A model generated the notes under the pieces. It did not search any database, was not told the DNA's origin, and saw only the letters and a program-made list of their open reading frames with translations. A stretch of DNA of 47,219 bases from Flemingiibacterium sp045632605. GTDB taxonomy: Bacteria > Bacillota > Clostridia > Oscillospirales > CAG-272. The stretch's first letter is position 1, and each line of letters starts with the position of its first letter. The translations under genes and the position numbers were made by a program. Positions 7,986 through 17,181 of the stretch are shown here, in pieces. The stretch lies in the NCBI GenBank assembly GCA_045632605.1, contig JAZQXA010000113.1, positions 1 to 47,219 of the forward strand. Reading direction: 5' to 3'.

Positions 7986-8564
7986 TTATCGGTTTCTCAT
8001 ATATTCATCGGAGATAATGGCACATATGCCTATATCACGGTAGTCACCTTTAATATACATTGATGAGCGGTTTATTCCCTCAAATGTCATGCCGCACTTT
8101 TCCATAACTCGCCGTGACGCATCGTTTCCGACAATATATTTTGCTTCAATACGGTGGATGTTAAGCTCCATGAAGCCGTATTCCATTACACGCATCAGTG
8201 CCTCTGCGGCAATTCCCTTCCCCCAGTATTCAGGGTTTAAAACATATCCGACCTCTGCCGAATTGTTTTCAAAACTTAACTTTGCAAATCCGCAGGTGCC
8301 AATCATTTTTCCGGATGCTTTATCGATAACTGCCCAATCGTAAAAATCACCGGTACGGTAACGTGTCTGCAAAAATCTCAGATAATCCTGAGTCTGTTCC
8401 GGGGATTTATGCGCATCCCAGAGCAGATATTTTGTAACGCATTCCTCTTTTGAATATTCATACATATCCTGCCAATCGGAAACTTTCATTCGCCTGAGAG
8501 TAAGTCTTTCGGTTTTCAGAGTCGGAATGCTCGAAAATATTTTATAAATTACAGCACGCCTCAC
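7986..8564 (-). CDS. GNAT family N-acetyltransferase (RimJ/RimL-like)
   Basis: This 192-residue acetyltransferase is of the RimJ/RimL type. TLKTERLTLRRMKVSDWQDM opens the fold. GTCGFAKLS, EVGYVLNPEYWGKGIAAEAL (acetyl-CoA loop, here G-K-G-I-A) and NIHRIEAKYIVGNDASRRVMEKCGM are the classic signatures. The start is GTG at 8564, with GGAGGTGA 6 bases upstream; no better ATG exists. It heads the aroK-pyrB cluster. Targets in this group include ribosomal proteins, other protein N-termini and small amines; the target here is not readable. Confidence 0.85.
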   Translation of the reverse strand: MRRAVIYKIFSSIPTLKTERLTLRRMKVSDWQDMYEYSKEECVTKYLLWDAHKSPEQTQDYLRFLQTRYRTGDFYDWAVIDKASGKMIGTCGFAKLSFENNSAEVGYVLNPEYWGKGIAAEALMRVMEYGFMELNIHRIEAKYIVGNDASRRVMEKCGMTFEGINRSSMYIKGDYRDIGICAIISDEYMRNR

Positions 8565-8599
8565 GAAAAATCACCTCCGGCAAAATTATCCTAACAGAT

Positions 8600-8628
8600 A
8601 TTATACACCATACGTCAGATTTTTTCAA
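8600..8628 (-). promoter_or_regulatory. Promoter of GNAT-aroK-pyrB
   Basis: On the minus strand there is a -35 TTGAAA (8623-8628), a 17-base spacer and a perfect -10 TATAAT (8600-8605). Confidence 0.65.
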
Positions 8629-8698
8629 GAGGTATAATGCAATATCCTTGAATATTTTATCATATTATTTTGTTTATGTAAACTATTTTGTAAATTTC

Positions 8699-8727
8699 TT
8701 GCGAAATCCGCGGTAATGTGGTATAAT
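8699..8727 (+). promoter_or_regulatory. Promoter of proC
   Basis: There is a -35 TTGCGA (8699-8704), a 17-base spacer and a -10 TATAAT (8722-8727). The leader is short before the AAAAGGAG ribosome binding site. Confidence 0.65.
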
Positions 8728-8763
8728 AGTTTAAAAACAACCCAATGTACAAAAGGAGCCCCC

Positions 8764-9585
8764 ATGAAAACAATCACTTTCATCGGAACCGGCAATATGG
8801 CATCTGCAATAATCAGCGGTATGCTCAAAGCAGGTCACAGTGCCGGAATTATAACCGTTTACGATAAATTTGCCGAAAAGGCGGCGGCTTTTGCCGAGAA
8901 AGGCGTAAACATCGCAGCAAATATTGCAGACGCCTGCGCGGCAAGTGAATTTATTCTTTTAGCCGTAAAACCGCAGAATTACGCCGAAGTTCTCGCTGAA
9001 ATCGCCGAAAGCGGAATCAGCACAGAAAAGAAAATTTTCATTTCAATCGCCGCCGGAATTTCAACCGGTGCGGTTTCAAAAATGCTCGGACGTGATGCAG
9101 CTGTCGTTCGCTGCATGCCGAATACTCCCCTTCAGATTGGTCACGGCGTAACTGCGCTTTGCAAAAATGCTGCCGTATCTGACGAGGATTTTTCACTCGT
9201 TCACTCAATTTTCGCCAGTGCAGGCATGACCCTCTCACTCGATGAATCCCAACTTAACACAGTAATTTGTGCTAACGGCAGTTCGCCTGCATACTTCTAC
9301 TATTTCATCGATGCAATGGTTCGTTCGGCAAAGGCACAGGGGCTCGACTGTGATGATAAAACACTGCTTGAAGCTATATGCCGTACGGTAATCGGTGCAG
9401 CCGAAATGCTTATGGCATCTGACAAAACTCCTGCGGAGCTCATCCGTGCTGTCACCTCACCAAACGGTACTACCGAGCGTGCAATGAACATCTTTTACGC
9501 TGAAAAGACCGACGAAATCATTGACCGTGCAATGCGTGCCTGCACAGACAGAGCCGAAGAAATGTCAAAAGCTTACGGCGCATAA
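8764..9585 (+). CDS. proC: Pyrroline-5-carboxylate reductase
   Basis: This 273-residue enzyme carries out the last step of proline synthesis, NAD(P)H-dependent reduction of pyrroline-5-carboxylate. The Rossmann motif FIGTGNMASAIISG is at the N-terminus. AVKPQNYAEVL and VVRCMPNTPLQIGHGVTAL are family blocks. The C-terminal dimer domain carries GSSPAYFYYFIDAM and LIRAVTSPNGTTERAM, the ProC signature. The start at 8764 was chosen because AAAAGGAG precedes it; an upstream in-frame start at 8716 would overlap the promoter. It is divergent from the GNAT-aroK-pyrB cluster. Confidence 0.95.
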   Translation: MKTITFIGTGNMASAIISGMLKAGHSAGIITVYDKFAEKAAAFAEKGVNIAANIADACAASEFILLAVKPQNYAEVLAEIAESGISTEKKIFISIAAGISTGAVSKMLGRDAAVVRCMPNTPLQIGHGVTALCKNAAVSDEDFSLVHSIFASAGMTLSLDESQLNTVICANGSSPAYFYYFIDAMVRSAKAQGLDCDDKTLLEAICRTVIGAAEMLMASDKTPAELIRAVTSPNGTTERAMNIFYAEKTDEIIDRAMRACTDRAEEMSKAYGA

Positions 9586-9644
9586 GTCATAAGGCAAGTC
9601 CACACCGCATAGAATGTATAAAAAACTATCGGCGGTGATTTTGA

Positions 9645-10241
9645 TTGAATCGTATTTTTTCCATCGGACGAGCTTCATGTGCACTTGACAAGCGGACAGT
9701 GATGCTCTGTGCGGCTTCACTTTTCATATTCGGAACCTTTCTCGGCTGTGCGGTATACCGTCTGCTTGGGATAGGCGAATCCGAGCTATATGACAATCTT
9801 ATAGAACGCTATTTTCTTGCGCTGTTCTATAAATGCGCATCCCCTGCAGATGTGATACGCGTCGCAGCAGACTGTGTGCTTCATGAGATATGGATATTCG
9901 CGGCAGTATTTTTCGCCGGCTTCACGCTTTTTGCTCCAATAATATCAGCGGCGGCACTGCTTTACCGCGGACTGCTGTTCGGCTTTGCTGTAACTATGCT
10001 GCAATTTTCAACACGAATTGGACTTTTGCTCGATTCCATCGTGTATCTGTGCGCCGCATTTGCCGTGTCGATTCTGCTTGCGCTTCTCTCAACCGAGGCA
10101 ATATTCTTCTACTTTCCCGAACGTCACCCGGTAATAAAAAGCAGACGGACGCTTAATTATGTTCTCATATTTTTGAGAATCTGTGCGCTCGTTGCGGCGA
10201 ATATACTCTTTATGCTGTTTTTAATATACGTTTACATTTGA
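9645..10241 (+). CDS. SpoIIM-like integral membrane protein
   Basis: This 198-residue membrane protein has about five helices. The spacing and motifs recall stage II sporulation protein M (DUF95): an early helix LFIFGTFLGCAVYRLL, an extracellular stretch, then FAGFTLFAPIISAAALLYRGLLFGFAV. SpoIIM, with SpoIID and SpoIIP, drives engulfment in endospore formers. The match is to topology and a few motifs, so a general SpoIIM-family assignment is safer than strict orthology. The start is TTG with GGCGGTGA 6 bases upstream. It is followed 30 bases later by the DUF624 gene, probably in one transcript. Confidence 0.55.
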   Translation: MNRIFSIGRASCALDKRTVMLCAASLFIFGTFLGCAVYRLLGIGESELYDNLIERYFLALFYKCASPADVIRVAADCVLHEIWIFAAVFFAGFTLFAPIISAAALLYRGLLFGFAVTMLQFSTRIGLLLDSIVYLCAAFAVSILLALLSTEAIFFYFPERHPVIKSRRTLNYVLIFLRICALVAANILFMLFLIYVYI

Positions 10242-10271
10242 TAATATTAAATCGAAAGGATATGCAAAATC

Positions 10272-11246
10272 TTGAAAATTTTCGGAAAAGAAATTAAACT
10301 TTTTAATTTTAACAAAGACGGAAAGGGCGTAAAAAAAGAGCCCGAAGGCCCGAAGAATTTTGTTAACTTCTTTAAGCATTTTAAAAACAAATTCACTCGC
10401 CTTGTCACCGTAAATATGTATTTCGTACTGGGCAATTTCCCGATATTTTTCCTTCTGCTCGCAATAAGCGGTATCGTCGGACACGATTCTTTTTCTCCTT
10501 CGAGTAAACTGTTTGCCCCTTTGTACGGAGTGATGACCCATGAACACTCCCCCGTCACCGCCGCACTCTTCGGAATATACGGTGTACAGCTTGAAAACAC
10601 GCTTCCAAGCGTTTGGACAACCGTTGCGCTTATTTTGTCCCTGCTGACGCTCATAACCTTTGGTTATGTTAACACCGGTACATCATATATCATGCGCAAT
10701 ATGGTAAAAGGTGAGCCGATATTCATGTGGGATGACTTCTGGTATGCAATAAAACGCAATAAAAAGCAAGGGCTTATTCTCGGTCTGCTCGACGTGCTCA
10801 TCTCCGGAATCTGCATCTACGACATTATATTCTTCAGCCTTAATATGAACGTATCCGTTGTGATGAATATAATGTTCTATGCCTCTATCGCAATCGCCAT
10901 CATATGGTTCTGGATGCGCTTCTATATGTATATCCTGATGATAACCTTTGACCTGTCGATATTCAAGATACTGAAAAATGCCCTCATTTTCGCGCTTCTC
11001 GGCTTCAAGCGCAATATCATGGCAACGCTCGGAATAATCGTAATGTTAGTTCTGACATATATGCTTATGATACTTTACTTCCCTCTCGGAATCGTAATGC
11101 CGTTTATTCTTCTGTTCGGCGACTGCGCATTTATGGCAGTTTATGCTGCATTCCCGAAAATAAAGGAGATCATGATTGATCCTTACTACAAGGACGAGGA
11201 ACCGGAGGAGGATCCGGAAGAACCGATTTTCCGCGATCTCGGTTAA
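10272..11246 (+). CDS. DUF624 (YesL-like) membrane protein
   Basis: This is a 324-residue polytopic protein. After a charged N-terminus come NFFKHFKNKFTRLVTVNMYF and a first helix. The stretch FWYAIKRNKKQGLILGLLDVL is the DUF624 hallmark (a short amphipathic FKxNxKQ loop before a helix). About five to six helices and an acidic tail (DEEPEEDPEEPIFRDL) follow. YesL-type genes often sit with carbohydrate transporters, but none is adjacent here. The start is TTG at 10272 with GAAAGGA about 11 bases upstream. Role unknown. Confidence 0.65.
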   Translation: MKIFGKEIKLFNFNKDGKGVKKEPEGPKNFVNFFKHFKNKFTRLVTVNMYFVLGNFPIFFLLLAISGIVGHDSFSPSSKLFAPLYGVMTHEHSPVTAALFGIYGVQLENTLPSVWTTVALILSLLTLITFGYVNTGTSYIMRNMVKGEPIFMWDDFWYAIKRNKKQGLILGLLDVLISGICIYDIIFFSLNMNVSVVMNIMFYASIAIAIIWFWMRFYMYILMITFDLSIFKILKNALIFALLGFKRNIMATLGIIVMLVLTYMLMILYFPLGIVMPFILLFGDCAFMAVYAAFPKIKEIMIDPYYKDEEPEEDPEEPIFRDLG

Positions 11247-11257
11247 TAAAAATATTT

Positions 11258-11291
11258 ATGAGTGATCTCTCACGGTCACTCATATTTTTTT
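11258..11291 (+). terminator. Terminator after the DUF624 gene
   Basis: An 8-bp stem (ATGAGTGA/TCACTCAT) is followed by A and seven T. Confidence 0.82.
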
Positions 11292-11360
11292 ATGATCTTT
11301 ACGGAACAAAATTTACAATGCTTTCGTCTAATAAACAACTAAAACGCTCGGAGGTATTCC

Positions 11361-12827
11361 ATGAAACGATTATTGCTGATATTAATGCTTCTCACCCTGT
11401 TTGCCGTATCCTGCGCAGATAATGATACTCCCCCTGAAACCGACACTCCGGTGATAGATTTCGTATATGAAGGCGATATAGTTTTGAACACCCCCGAATA
11501 TCTCGTTACTGAGTCGGAGGATAAATTCATCCTCTACGAAATGAAAACCGGCAAACGGCTTCGTAAATTTCTTGACTTCGGCGAAGTTAAATTTGAAGAA
11601 AACGGCGAAACAAAATCGCAGTACGTTTTTCTTCAAAAGACATTCGCTTATATATTAAGGGACGGCGTACTCGAAACCAGAGATTTTAATTTTTCCTACA
11701 ACGAGGTTGCCGTCGAGGGTAATTATATACTTCTCAACCGCTCCTTATTTGACGGCAACTTAAACAGAACAGCTCATTCGTTAAGAGGAGATATCCTCTC
11801 GCAAGCCGCCTTTGAGGACGGCGCACGTCTTACCGCATGGAATAATGATTATAACCATGAATCGGAATATGTACGCGTGATGAAATGTTACACCAACCCC
11901 GAAGCTCTTACGGAAATTTATAGTGCAAACGGAAGTACGCTCTACATCAAAGACGGCGAAAACGGCTTCATTCTCGAAAAAGACGGTGAATATTATAAGC
12001 TTGCTTTTTCTGTTTCGGGAGAAATAATCGACGCCGCCGGAAACGGCGTTTATGATGTACACATCCTTTACCGCGAGGGTGAAGGGCTGAAAAACTGTTG
12101 GATAATCGGACCGCTTAACGTCGGCGATCTGCCCGATTATGTACGTGCGGATATCAAAGATGTTATGTTAGACGGTAATTTTCATGGAATGACAGTTTCA
12201 TCTCCGTGGGTTCTCGGTGAGGACGGCGAAATACTTCTCTGCGGAGAGCAAATCTGGACTGACGGAAATGTTTTGGCAACGCATTATCCGAATTACGTTT
12301 ATGAGCCGGACATAATAAAATATATCATAGATTCAACCGAGCCTGCCGACGAAATAACCCTCTACGACAAAGAACTTAATCCGATAAACACTTCTCCTGC
12401 CGAAATATTCCAAATATGCAGCGAACAACTAAGCGGAGAAAGCGGATATCTCACCCTTTTCGACAGAGATACAAAGGAATTTATGATTGTTTCAACGGAC
12501 GGTGAAACCGTATATCAAACCAACCACATCGAACGTCCGCTGATACTCGACAGCTTCGGTGCGGCGGTGCTTACGAAAGATGGCAAGGTGCAGTTTATCA
12601 CCAATGACGGCACCGCACATGATGAACTTGACGGCTGGAATGATGAGCTTGTCTTGTATACTCCCTATCAAAACTGTGTATTTGATATTGAAAACGCCGA
12701 CCACCCGATTGTAAAATATTGGAGAGTAATTTTCGACGACTCGAACGACGATGACTCGCAGTATGTTATTTTCCGTTACTTCCCCGACACGGGAATCTGC
12801 GATACTGTCAAAGAATGGGCTTATTAA
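11361..12827 (+). CDS. Lipoprotein of unknown function, paralogue of the next gene
   Basis: This 488-residue protein has a lipoprotein signal: MKRLLLILMLLTLFAVSC with the acylated Cys18. The mature chain is acidic, beta-rich and made of short repeating stretches such as DGEILLCGEQIW, LTLFDRDTKEFMIVS and AAVLTKDGKVQFI, which suggests a beta-propeller-like fold. Its last part (LVLYTPYQNCVFD ... RYFPDTGICDTV) aligns with residues about 445-505 of the next protein (LCFYTPYGELVYD ... YYIPETGESGII), so the two are tandem relatives. This copy lacks the C-terminal YLYP domain. CGGAGGT precedes the ATG. No function can be named; it should be anchored outside the membrane. Confidence 0.75.
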   Translation: MKRLLLILMLLTLFAVSCADNDTPPETDTPVIDFVYEGDIVLNTPEYLVTESEDKFILYEMKTGKRLRKFLDFGEVKFEENGETKSQYVFLQKTFAYILRDGVLETRDFNFSYNEVAVEGNYILLNRSLFDGNLNRTAHSLRGDILSQAAFEDGARLTAWNNDYNHESEYVRVMKCYTNPEALTEIYSANGSTLYIKDGENGFILEKDGEYYKLAFSVSGEIIDAAGNGVYDVHILYREGEGLKNCWIIGPLNVGDLPDYVRADIKDVMLDGNFHGMTVSSPWVLGEDGEILLCGEQIWTDGNVLATHYPNYVYEPDIIKYIIDSTEPADEITLYDKELNPINTSPAEIFQICSEQLSGESGYLTLFDRDTKEFMIVSTDGETVYQTNHIERPLILDSFGAAVLTKDGKVQFITNDGTAHDELDGWNDELVLYTPYQNCVFDIENADHPIVKYWRVIFDDSNDDDSQYVIFRYFPDTGICDTVKEWAY

Positions 12828-12848
12828 ATAATGATAAGGAGAATGACT

Positions 12849-14903
12849 ATGAAAAAAAGACTTTTTGCAGCTGCAATTTTGGCGTGTCTGCTTCTCACAT
12901 CATGCTTTGAGCGTGACCTGCCGCTTAATGAAACTGTGCAGGATACTACTATTGCCGAAGATACGGCGGCTATCGAAGATACAACCGCAGCAGAACCGAC
13001 ACCCGCACTTCCTGTGGCTGAATTTCCGTTTTCGAACGATTATATTACCGTAAAAGAAGCTTCGGACGGAAAATATCACTGCATCACGAAATCACCGAAT
13101 CATGTGCGCGCAAGAGATAAGGCACATATCCTGCAGTACATAGACGATTACGGCAATGTCGTAAAGAATTTTCTTCTGTATAACGAAGAAAACGGACTTA
13201 TAAACAATGTAGACGTATTCAGCGAGAACGGAATACCGCAAAACACCAATTGGGCAAGCGAGAACTTTCTCGTCATCGGTAATTATGTAATCTGCGGTTA
13301 TAGCGTTTATAACGCAAAGTTCCAATATATCGGCTACTACCGTTATGAAAAGCTCTCTGATATTAATGCTCAGTATTTCCCCGAAACCGATTCGCTGAAG
13401 GTCGGTGAAAATACTTATTACCCAAGGCTCAAACATATTGATACAGTTCCTGATGGCAGCATTTTACTCGACTCTAAGACAGTCTGGGATGAGGAAAGCG
13501 CAATATACAAGCATGACTCGAAGTATTATTTCAAAAACGAGGGCATCACAGTAATTCTTCCCATAAGCGGTGAATACGACAGTGTTTCGCTGATTCATCC
13601 CGAAATGGTGGAGTTTGTCAGCATTAACGGCGGAGAGCTCCACAAAATAACGGTTGAATGGGTATATTCGGGAAAAACTCCCGGCGACTGGTATCCCGGT
13701 TTCGTTGTAAATGAAAAAAGCTCTGAATATATGATAGAGGACTATACACATTTCGATTACAACGAATATATTATCGTAAAAAGTGACCCATATTCCTACG
13801 CAGTAAAGGACGGTAAGCTCGTATACACATTTAATAAAAGCGCTAATTACGGTGCCTTCTCTACAATCGATGAACTTCTCATAAACGGTACAAATAACAG
13901 CGATTACACTGATGTTACGGTACACAATCCCGACCTTTCGCTCTTTGTTGATGAAATTTTTGAATCGTTCAATAAGCTTCCTGACGGAAACTATATCGGT
14001 CAGCTCTTTAGCGGCCCTTACCGCATTTATGACAGCAAAGCAAATGTGGTTTATTCCTCACCCGATAATGTTAACTGGTTAGCCGTCGGAACGGATATCG
14101 TTCTTTCACTTGATAAAGATAATACACTCTGCTTTTATACCCCTTACGGCGAGCTTGTATACGATTTTGGTAAGATTTCCGAGAATCTCGGTTACAACCG
14201 CTATATGTCCGGATACTATAAAGAAAAAGGATATTATTTCGTATTCAGTGACTATACCGACAGCGATGAAAACGGCAGAACACATTTTTATGAGTATTAC
14301 TACATTCCTGAAACCGGTGAATCCGGCATAATTGATTATTACGACTTTGAAGGTGCTCTCGCAAAGCCGGTGCTCTATCTCTACCCAACCGAGGAAACTG
14401 AAGTCAGTGTAAAATTTGAGCATCCTGAAAGGCTTATCGTTGATTATCCTGTATATAACGACGGCTGGCATGTCACGGCATCCACTGACGGCACACTAAA
14501 AGATGCACGCGGTCGCTCCTACTACGCACTCTACTGGGAAGAATCACGTGAGCGACCGGGTTATGATTTCACCGACGGATTCTGTGTAAAGGGCGAGGAT
14601 TCGGCAGAGTTTTTAGAGGAAAAATTAGCGAAACTCGGTTTTAATGAACGTGAGGCAAATGAGTTTATAATCTACTGGCTCCCGATTATGGAGCAGAGTG
14701 AATATAACCTCATCCGCTTCGAGCTGACAGATGAACGCGAAGCATCAAATGCACTGTATATTTCCCCTGCTCCGGATTCACTTCTTCGTATAGCGATGCA
14801 CATAAAGCCGCTTGAAAACGAAGTATCCGTGGTCGAACAGAAGCTTCCGGCATTCCACCGTCACGGTTTCTCTGCCATTGAATGGGGCGGCTGTGTACAC
14901 TGA
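12849..14903 (+). CDS. Lipoprotein with C-terminal YLYP domain
   Basis: This 684-residue protein has a lipoprotein signal ending LLLTSC (Cys19) and then a Thr/Glu/Ala-rich linker. The middle (about 60-505) is a beta-rich region related to the preceding lipoprotein. Residues 506-684 form a separate domain beginning KPVLYLYPTEE, with YNDGWHVTA, GTLKDARG, NEREANEFIIYWLP and IEWGG. The same domain ends the protein encoded at 28950-30041. The start at 12849 was chosen over 12831 because AAGGAG sits 7 bases upstream and the signal peptide then begins MKKR. The gene lies 21 bases after the first lipoprotein, probably in one operon. Function unknown; a surface binding or scaffolding role is a guess. 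Confidence 0.75.
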   Translation: MKKRLFAAAILACLLLTSCFERDLPLNETVQDTTIAEDTAAIEDTTAAEPTPALPVAEFPFSNDYITVKEASDGKYHCITKSPNHVRARDKAHILQYIDDYGNVVKNFLLYNEENGLINNVDVFSENGIPQNTNWASENFLVIGNYVICGYSVYNAKFQYIGYYRYEKLSDINAQYFPETDSLKVGENTYYPRLKHIDTVPDGSILLDSKTVWDEESAIYKHDSKYYFKNEGITVILPISGEYDSVSLIHPEMVEFVSINGGELHKITVEWVYSGKTPGDWYPGFVVNEKSSEYMIEDYTHFDYNEYIIVKSDPYSYAVKDGKLVYTFNKSANYGAFSTIDELLINGTNNSDYTDVTVHNPDLSLFVDEIFESFNKLPDGNYIGQLFSGPYRIYDSKANVVYSSPDNVNWLAVGTDIVLSLDKDNTLCFYTPYGELVYDFGKISENLGYNRYMSGYYKEKGYYFVFSDYTDSDENGRTHFYEYYYIPETGESGIIDYYDFEGALAKPVLYLYPTEETEVSVKFEHPERLIVDYPVYNDGWHVTASTDGTLKDARGRSYYALYWEESRERPGYDFTDGFCVKGEDSAEFLEEKLAKLGFNEREANEFIIYWLPIMEQSEYNLIRFELTDEREASNALYISPAPDSLLRIAMHIKPLENEVSVVEQKLPAFHRHGFSAIEWGGCVH

Positions 14904-14919
14904 TTTATAAAAAACTTAA

Positions 14920-14943
14920 CACCCTCTGCCGCGGCAGAGGGTG
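14920..14943. terminator. Bidirectional hairpin between convergent genes
   Basis: A perfect 11-bp G/C-rich stem (CACCCTCTGCC/GGCAGAGGGTG) has A/T-rich flanks. It lies between the stop of the YLYP lipoprotein and the stop of a minus-strand membrane protein. Confidence 0.75.
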
Positions 14944-14950
14944 CTTTGTG

Positions 14951-15277
14951 TCAATATTTATCGCGGTGGAACGCATAACCGAGCAGACTTCCCATAAGAG
15001 CAAGTCCACCGTATTCAAAAATCAGCGGCAGGTCACTCTGTGCATAGTTAAGTACAATAGTCGGCGCAAAAATCAGCGCCACTATAACGCAGTAATACCA
15101 CACCCAGCCGTTAATCTTTCCGAATATAATTCCGCCGCCAAGACAGCACGCCGGAGTTATTATGTTTAGCGCAAAAGCTTCAAATCCCGTACCGGCAAGC
15201 AGAGGCGGTATGAGATAAAACAGCACCGCCATAACTGCAATATACGGCAGCCATTTTAAAAAAGGTACTTTTGTCAT
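14951..15277 (-). CDS. Small membrane protein of unknown function
   Basis: This 108-residue protein has about four hydrophobic segments (LPYIAVMAVLFYLIP, FALNIITPACCLGGGIIF, VWYYCVIVALIFAPTIVL, YGGLALMGSLLGYAF). No named family is recognised. Its ATG overlaps the stop of the thioesterase gene by four bases (ATGA), so it is translationally coupled in the xpt-thioesterase operon. Confidence 0.65.
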   Translation of the reverse strand: MTKVPFLKWLPYIAVMAVLFYLIPPLLAGTGFEAFALNIITPACCLGGGIIFGKINGWVWYYCVIVALIFAPTIVLNYAQSDLPLIFEYGGLALMGSLLGYAFHRDKY

Positions 15278-15741
15278 GATTTTGTCCCTTTCCGTGAGTC
15301 ACGGCGTAATTTTGCCGCATCCCATTCAGTACGTTCCTCGTCGGTTGTCAAAGTCAGCGCCGGCACAGGAGTAGGCTTATCGTTTTCATCGAGCGCAACC
15401 AGCGTAAGATATGCGGAATTTATAAGCTGACGTGAACCGTCAAGCTTCTCGACGTACGATTGAACGCGAACATCCATTGAAGTTCTGCCGACATAAACGA
15501 CTTTTCCGCAAAGTACAACAAGACTGTTTGCATAAGCCGGATCTTTAAATTCAAGCGTATCAACAAGCACAGTTGTAACATTTCGGTTAGCGTGACGGCG
15601 TGCAACAACTGCGGCACAAATGTCAATCCATTCCATCAGCTTTCCGCCGAAAAGACGGTTATAGCCGTTCATAGTTCCAAGATTTAATATTTGAACGGAT
15701 TCTGTATACGAATCCATAGGTGTTTTTGGTTGTAAATTCAT
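15274..15741 (-). CDS. Acyl-CoA thioesterase (hotdog fold, YciA/BACH-like)
   Basis: This 155-residue hotdog enzyme hydrolyses acyl-CoA. The signature NRLFGGKLMEWIDICAAVVARRH carries the usual FGG and catalytic Asp of this group. VLVDTLEFKDPAYANSLVVL and VGRTSMDVRVQSYVE complete the fold. It is 3 bases after xpt and overlaps the downstream membrane gene. The partnership with xpt is an operon fact, not an obvious pathway link. Confidence 0.85.
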   Translation of the reverse strand: MNLQPKTPMDSYTESVQILNLGTMNGYNRLFGGKLMEWIDICAAVVARRHANRNVTTVLVDTLEFKDPAYANSLVVLCGKVVYVGRTSMDVRVQSYVEKLDGSRQLINSAYLTLVALDENDKPTPVPALTLTTDEERTEWDAAKLRRDSRKGTKS

Positions 15742-15744
15742 TTT

Positions 15745-16317
15745 TTAGCTCCTGAATTTAATTCCGCCGTTTTCGTCGAGCTCAACTATCGCAAGAGATT
15801 CAAGATGTATTCCCTTTTCACGGATGAGAGCGCCGCCCTCCTGAAAGCCTTTTTCAATGCAGATACCCACACCGGCAAGTGTTGCTCCTGCCTGCTCAAG
15901 GATGTCGCAAAGACCGAATACCGCTTTTCCTTTTGCAAGAAAATCGTCGATTATAAGCACACGGTCATCGGCGGATATGTATTTTTTCGAAACGCGGATG
16001 TCATATTCCTTGCCCTTTGTATATGAAACAACCTTTGAGGTATAAACATCCCCGTCAAGATTTTTCGACTCGGACTTTTTCGCGAAAACAACGGGCACTT
16101 TAAAATACTGCGCCGCAATGCAGGCAATACCGATTCCGGATGCCTCAACAGTCAAAATTTTTGTAATTCCGTCATTACTGAAAAGTCTGTAAAATTCCTT
16201 GCCAATCTCGTTTATGAGCGAGATATCCATTTGATGATTGAGGAAGCTGTCAACCTTGACAATTCCGCCCTCTTTGATTACACCATCAGAAATAATGCGT
16301 TCTTCTAAAAGTTTCAT
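15745..16317 (-). CDS. xpt: Xanthine phosphoribosyltransferase
   Basis: This 190-residue enzyme salvages xanthine to XMP using PRPP. It begins MKLLEERIISDGVIKEGG, as Xpt does. The base-binding region is LTVEASGIGIACIAAQYF with VVFAKKSESKNL, and the PRPP loop is RVLIIDDFLAKGKA. Length is normal. It is the first gene of an operon with the thioesterase and a small membrane protein. Many Firmicutes xpt genes have a purine riboswitch, but the 106-base upstream gap here has no recognisable aptamer. Confidence 0.93.
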   Translation of the reverse strand: MKLLEERIISDGVIKEGGIVKVDSFLNHQMDISLINEIGKEFYRLFSNDGITKILTVEASGIGIACIAAQYFKVPVVFAKKSESKNLDGDVYTSKVVSYTKGKEYDIRVSKKYISADDRVLIIDDFLAKGKAVFGLCDILEQAGATLAGVGICIEKGFQEGGALIREKGIHLESLAIVELDENGGIKFRS

Positions 16318-16423
16318 TTTTTTACTCCGGATTATTATATTTTTTGAAAAAATTTGATTTTTAAATTAAAAACAATCACCCACCGCAATTTTTTTCATAA
16401 GCTGTCATTAAGAGGTGATTTTT

Positions 16424-17095
16424 ATGAAACGCCGACTGTCGGGTAAATATATATGGATTGCCGTTCTGACTGTTTCAGTCGTAATATTTTTCGTTTTGTG
16501 CTTCGCCGAGCTTCGCATACGTCCGATAGTAAATGAGGCTGCAAAAAGTCGAGCAAGATCATTTGCGTCAGAGATGATAAATCTTTCGGTTACAGACACA
16601 CTCTCAAACAGCAGTCCGCTGGTGCGTGTAAGCTCCGGGGAATACGGGGTGGCAAGCGTTGAAACTGACATTGCATCTCTTTCTCATCTCCGCGCTGAAG
16701 CGATAAAAGCTCTTACAGATACTCTTTCAGATCCCAAAGCAATGAGCTTTTCTGTTCCGCTCGGAAATTTAAGCGGCAGTATGCTGATTGCCGGCAGAGG
16801 TATGCCGATTGAAATAAGGCTTGTCCCAATAGGTGACGTCACAGCGGATATACACACCGAGTTTATCGAATCGGGAATAAATCAAACCTTACACAAGATA
16901 AGTATGCGCGTTCGTGTAACGCTTAATGTATTGACAGCCGGCTCGTCAGTAAAGCTTGAAATCGCAAGCGACATAACTCTCGCTGAAACAGTGATAGTCG
17001 GAAAAGTGCCCGATGCATACACCGCAATAAACCGCTACGAAATCGACGAGGACGAAGAAAATGACCTCAACGATTATGCGGCAACATTGCCATAA
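16424..17095 (+). CDS. yunB: Sporulation protein YunB
   Basis: This 223-residue protein has one N-terminal membrane helix (WIAVLTVSVVIFFVLCFAEL) and an extracytoplasmic domain matching YunB. The key blocks are RPIVNEAAKSRA, VETDIASLSHLRAEAIKAL, FSVPLGNLSGSMLIAGRGMPI, TEFIESGINQTLHKI and DITLAETVIVGKVPDAY. YunB is made in the mother cell during sporulation in Bacillus. The start at 16424 (ATG, with GAGGTGA 6 bases upstream) is preferred over the GTG at 16415, which lies inside the ribosome binding site. It is divergent from xpt. Confidence 0.88.
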   Translation: MKRRLSGKYIWIAVLTVSVVIFFVLCFAELRIRPIVNEAAKSRARSFASEMINLSVTDTLSNSSPLVRVSSGEYGVASVETDIASLSHLRAEAIKALTDTLSDPKAMSFSVPLGNLSGSMLIAGRGMPIEIRLVPIGDVTADIHTEFIESGINQTLHKISMRVRVTLNVLTAGSSVKLEIASDITLAETVIVGKVPDAYTAINRYEIDEDEENDLNDYAATLP

Positions 17096-17132
17096 CAAAC
17101 GAAAAATTCAAATATATATTTTATTATACCTC

Positions 17133-17170
17133 ATTTTCCTACGAAAATCAATCGCTTTGAGGAAATTTTT
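17133..17170 (+). terminator. Possible weak terminator after yunB
   Basis: CCTCA/TGAGG and ATTTCCT/AGGAAAT pairings can form a stem followed by six T. There are competing foldings. Confidence 0.35.
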
Positions 17171-17181
17171 TCGTATTTCTC

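Noticed and set aside
8633..8638. TATAAT on the plus strand before proC
   Set aside because: It has no suitable -35 box at 16-18 bases, and a better promoter lies at 8699-8727.
16318..16423. Purine riboswitch upstream of xpt
   Set aside because: The 106-base gap is A/T-rich and lacks the paired loops and conserved core of a purine aptamer.
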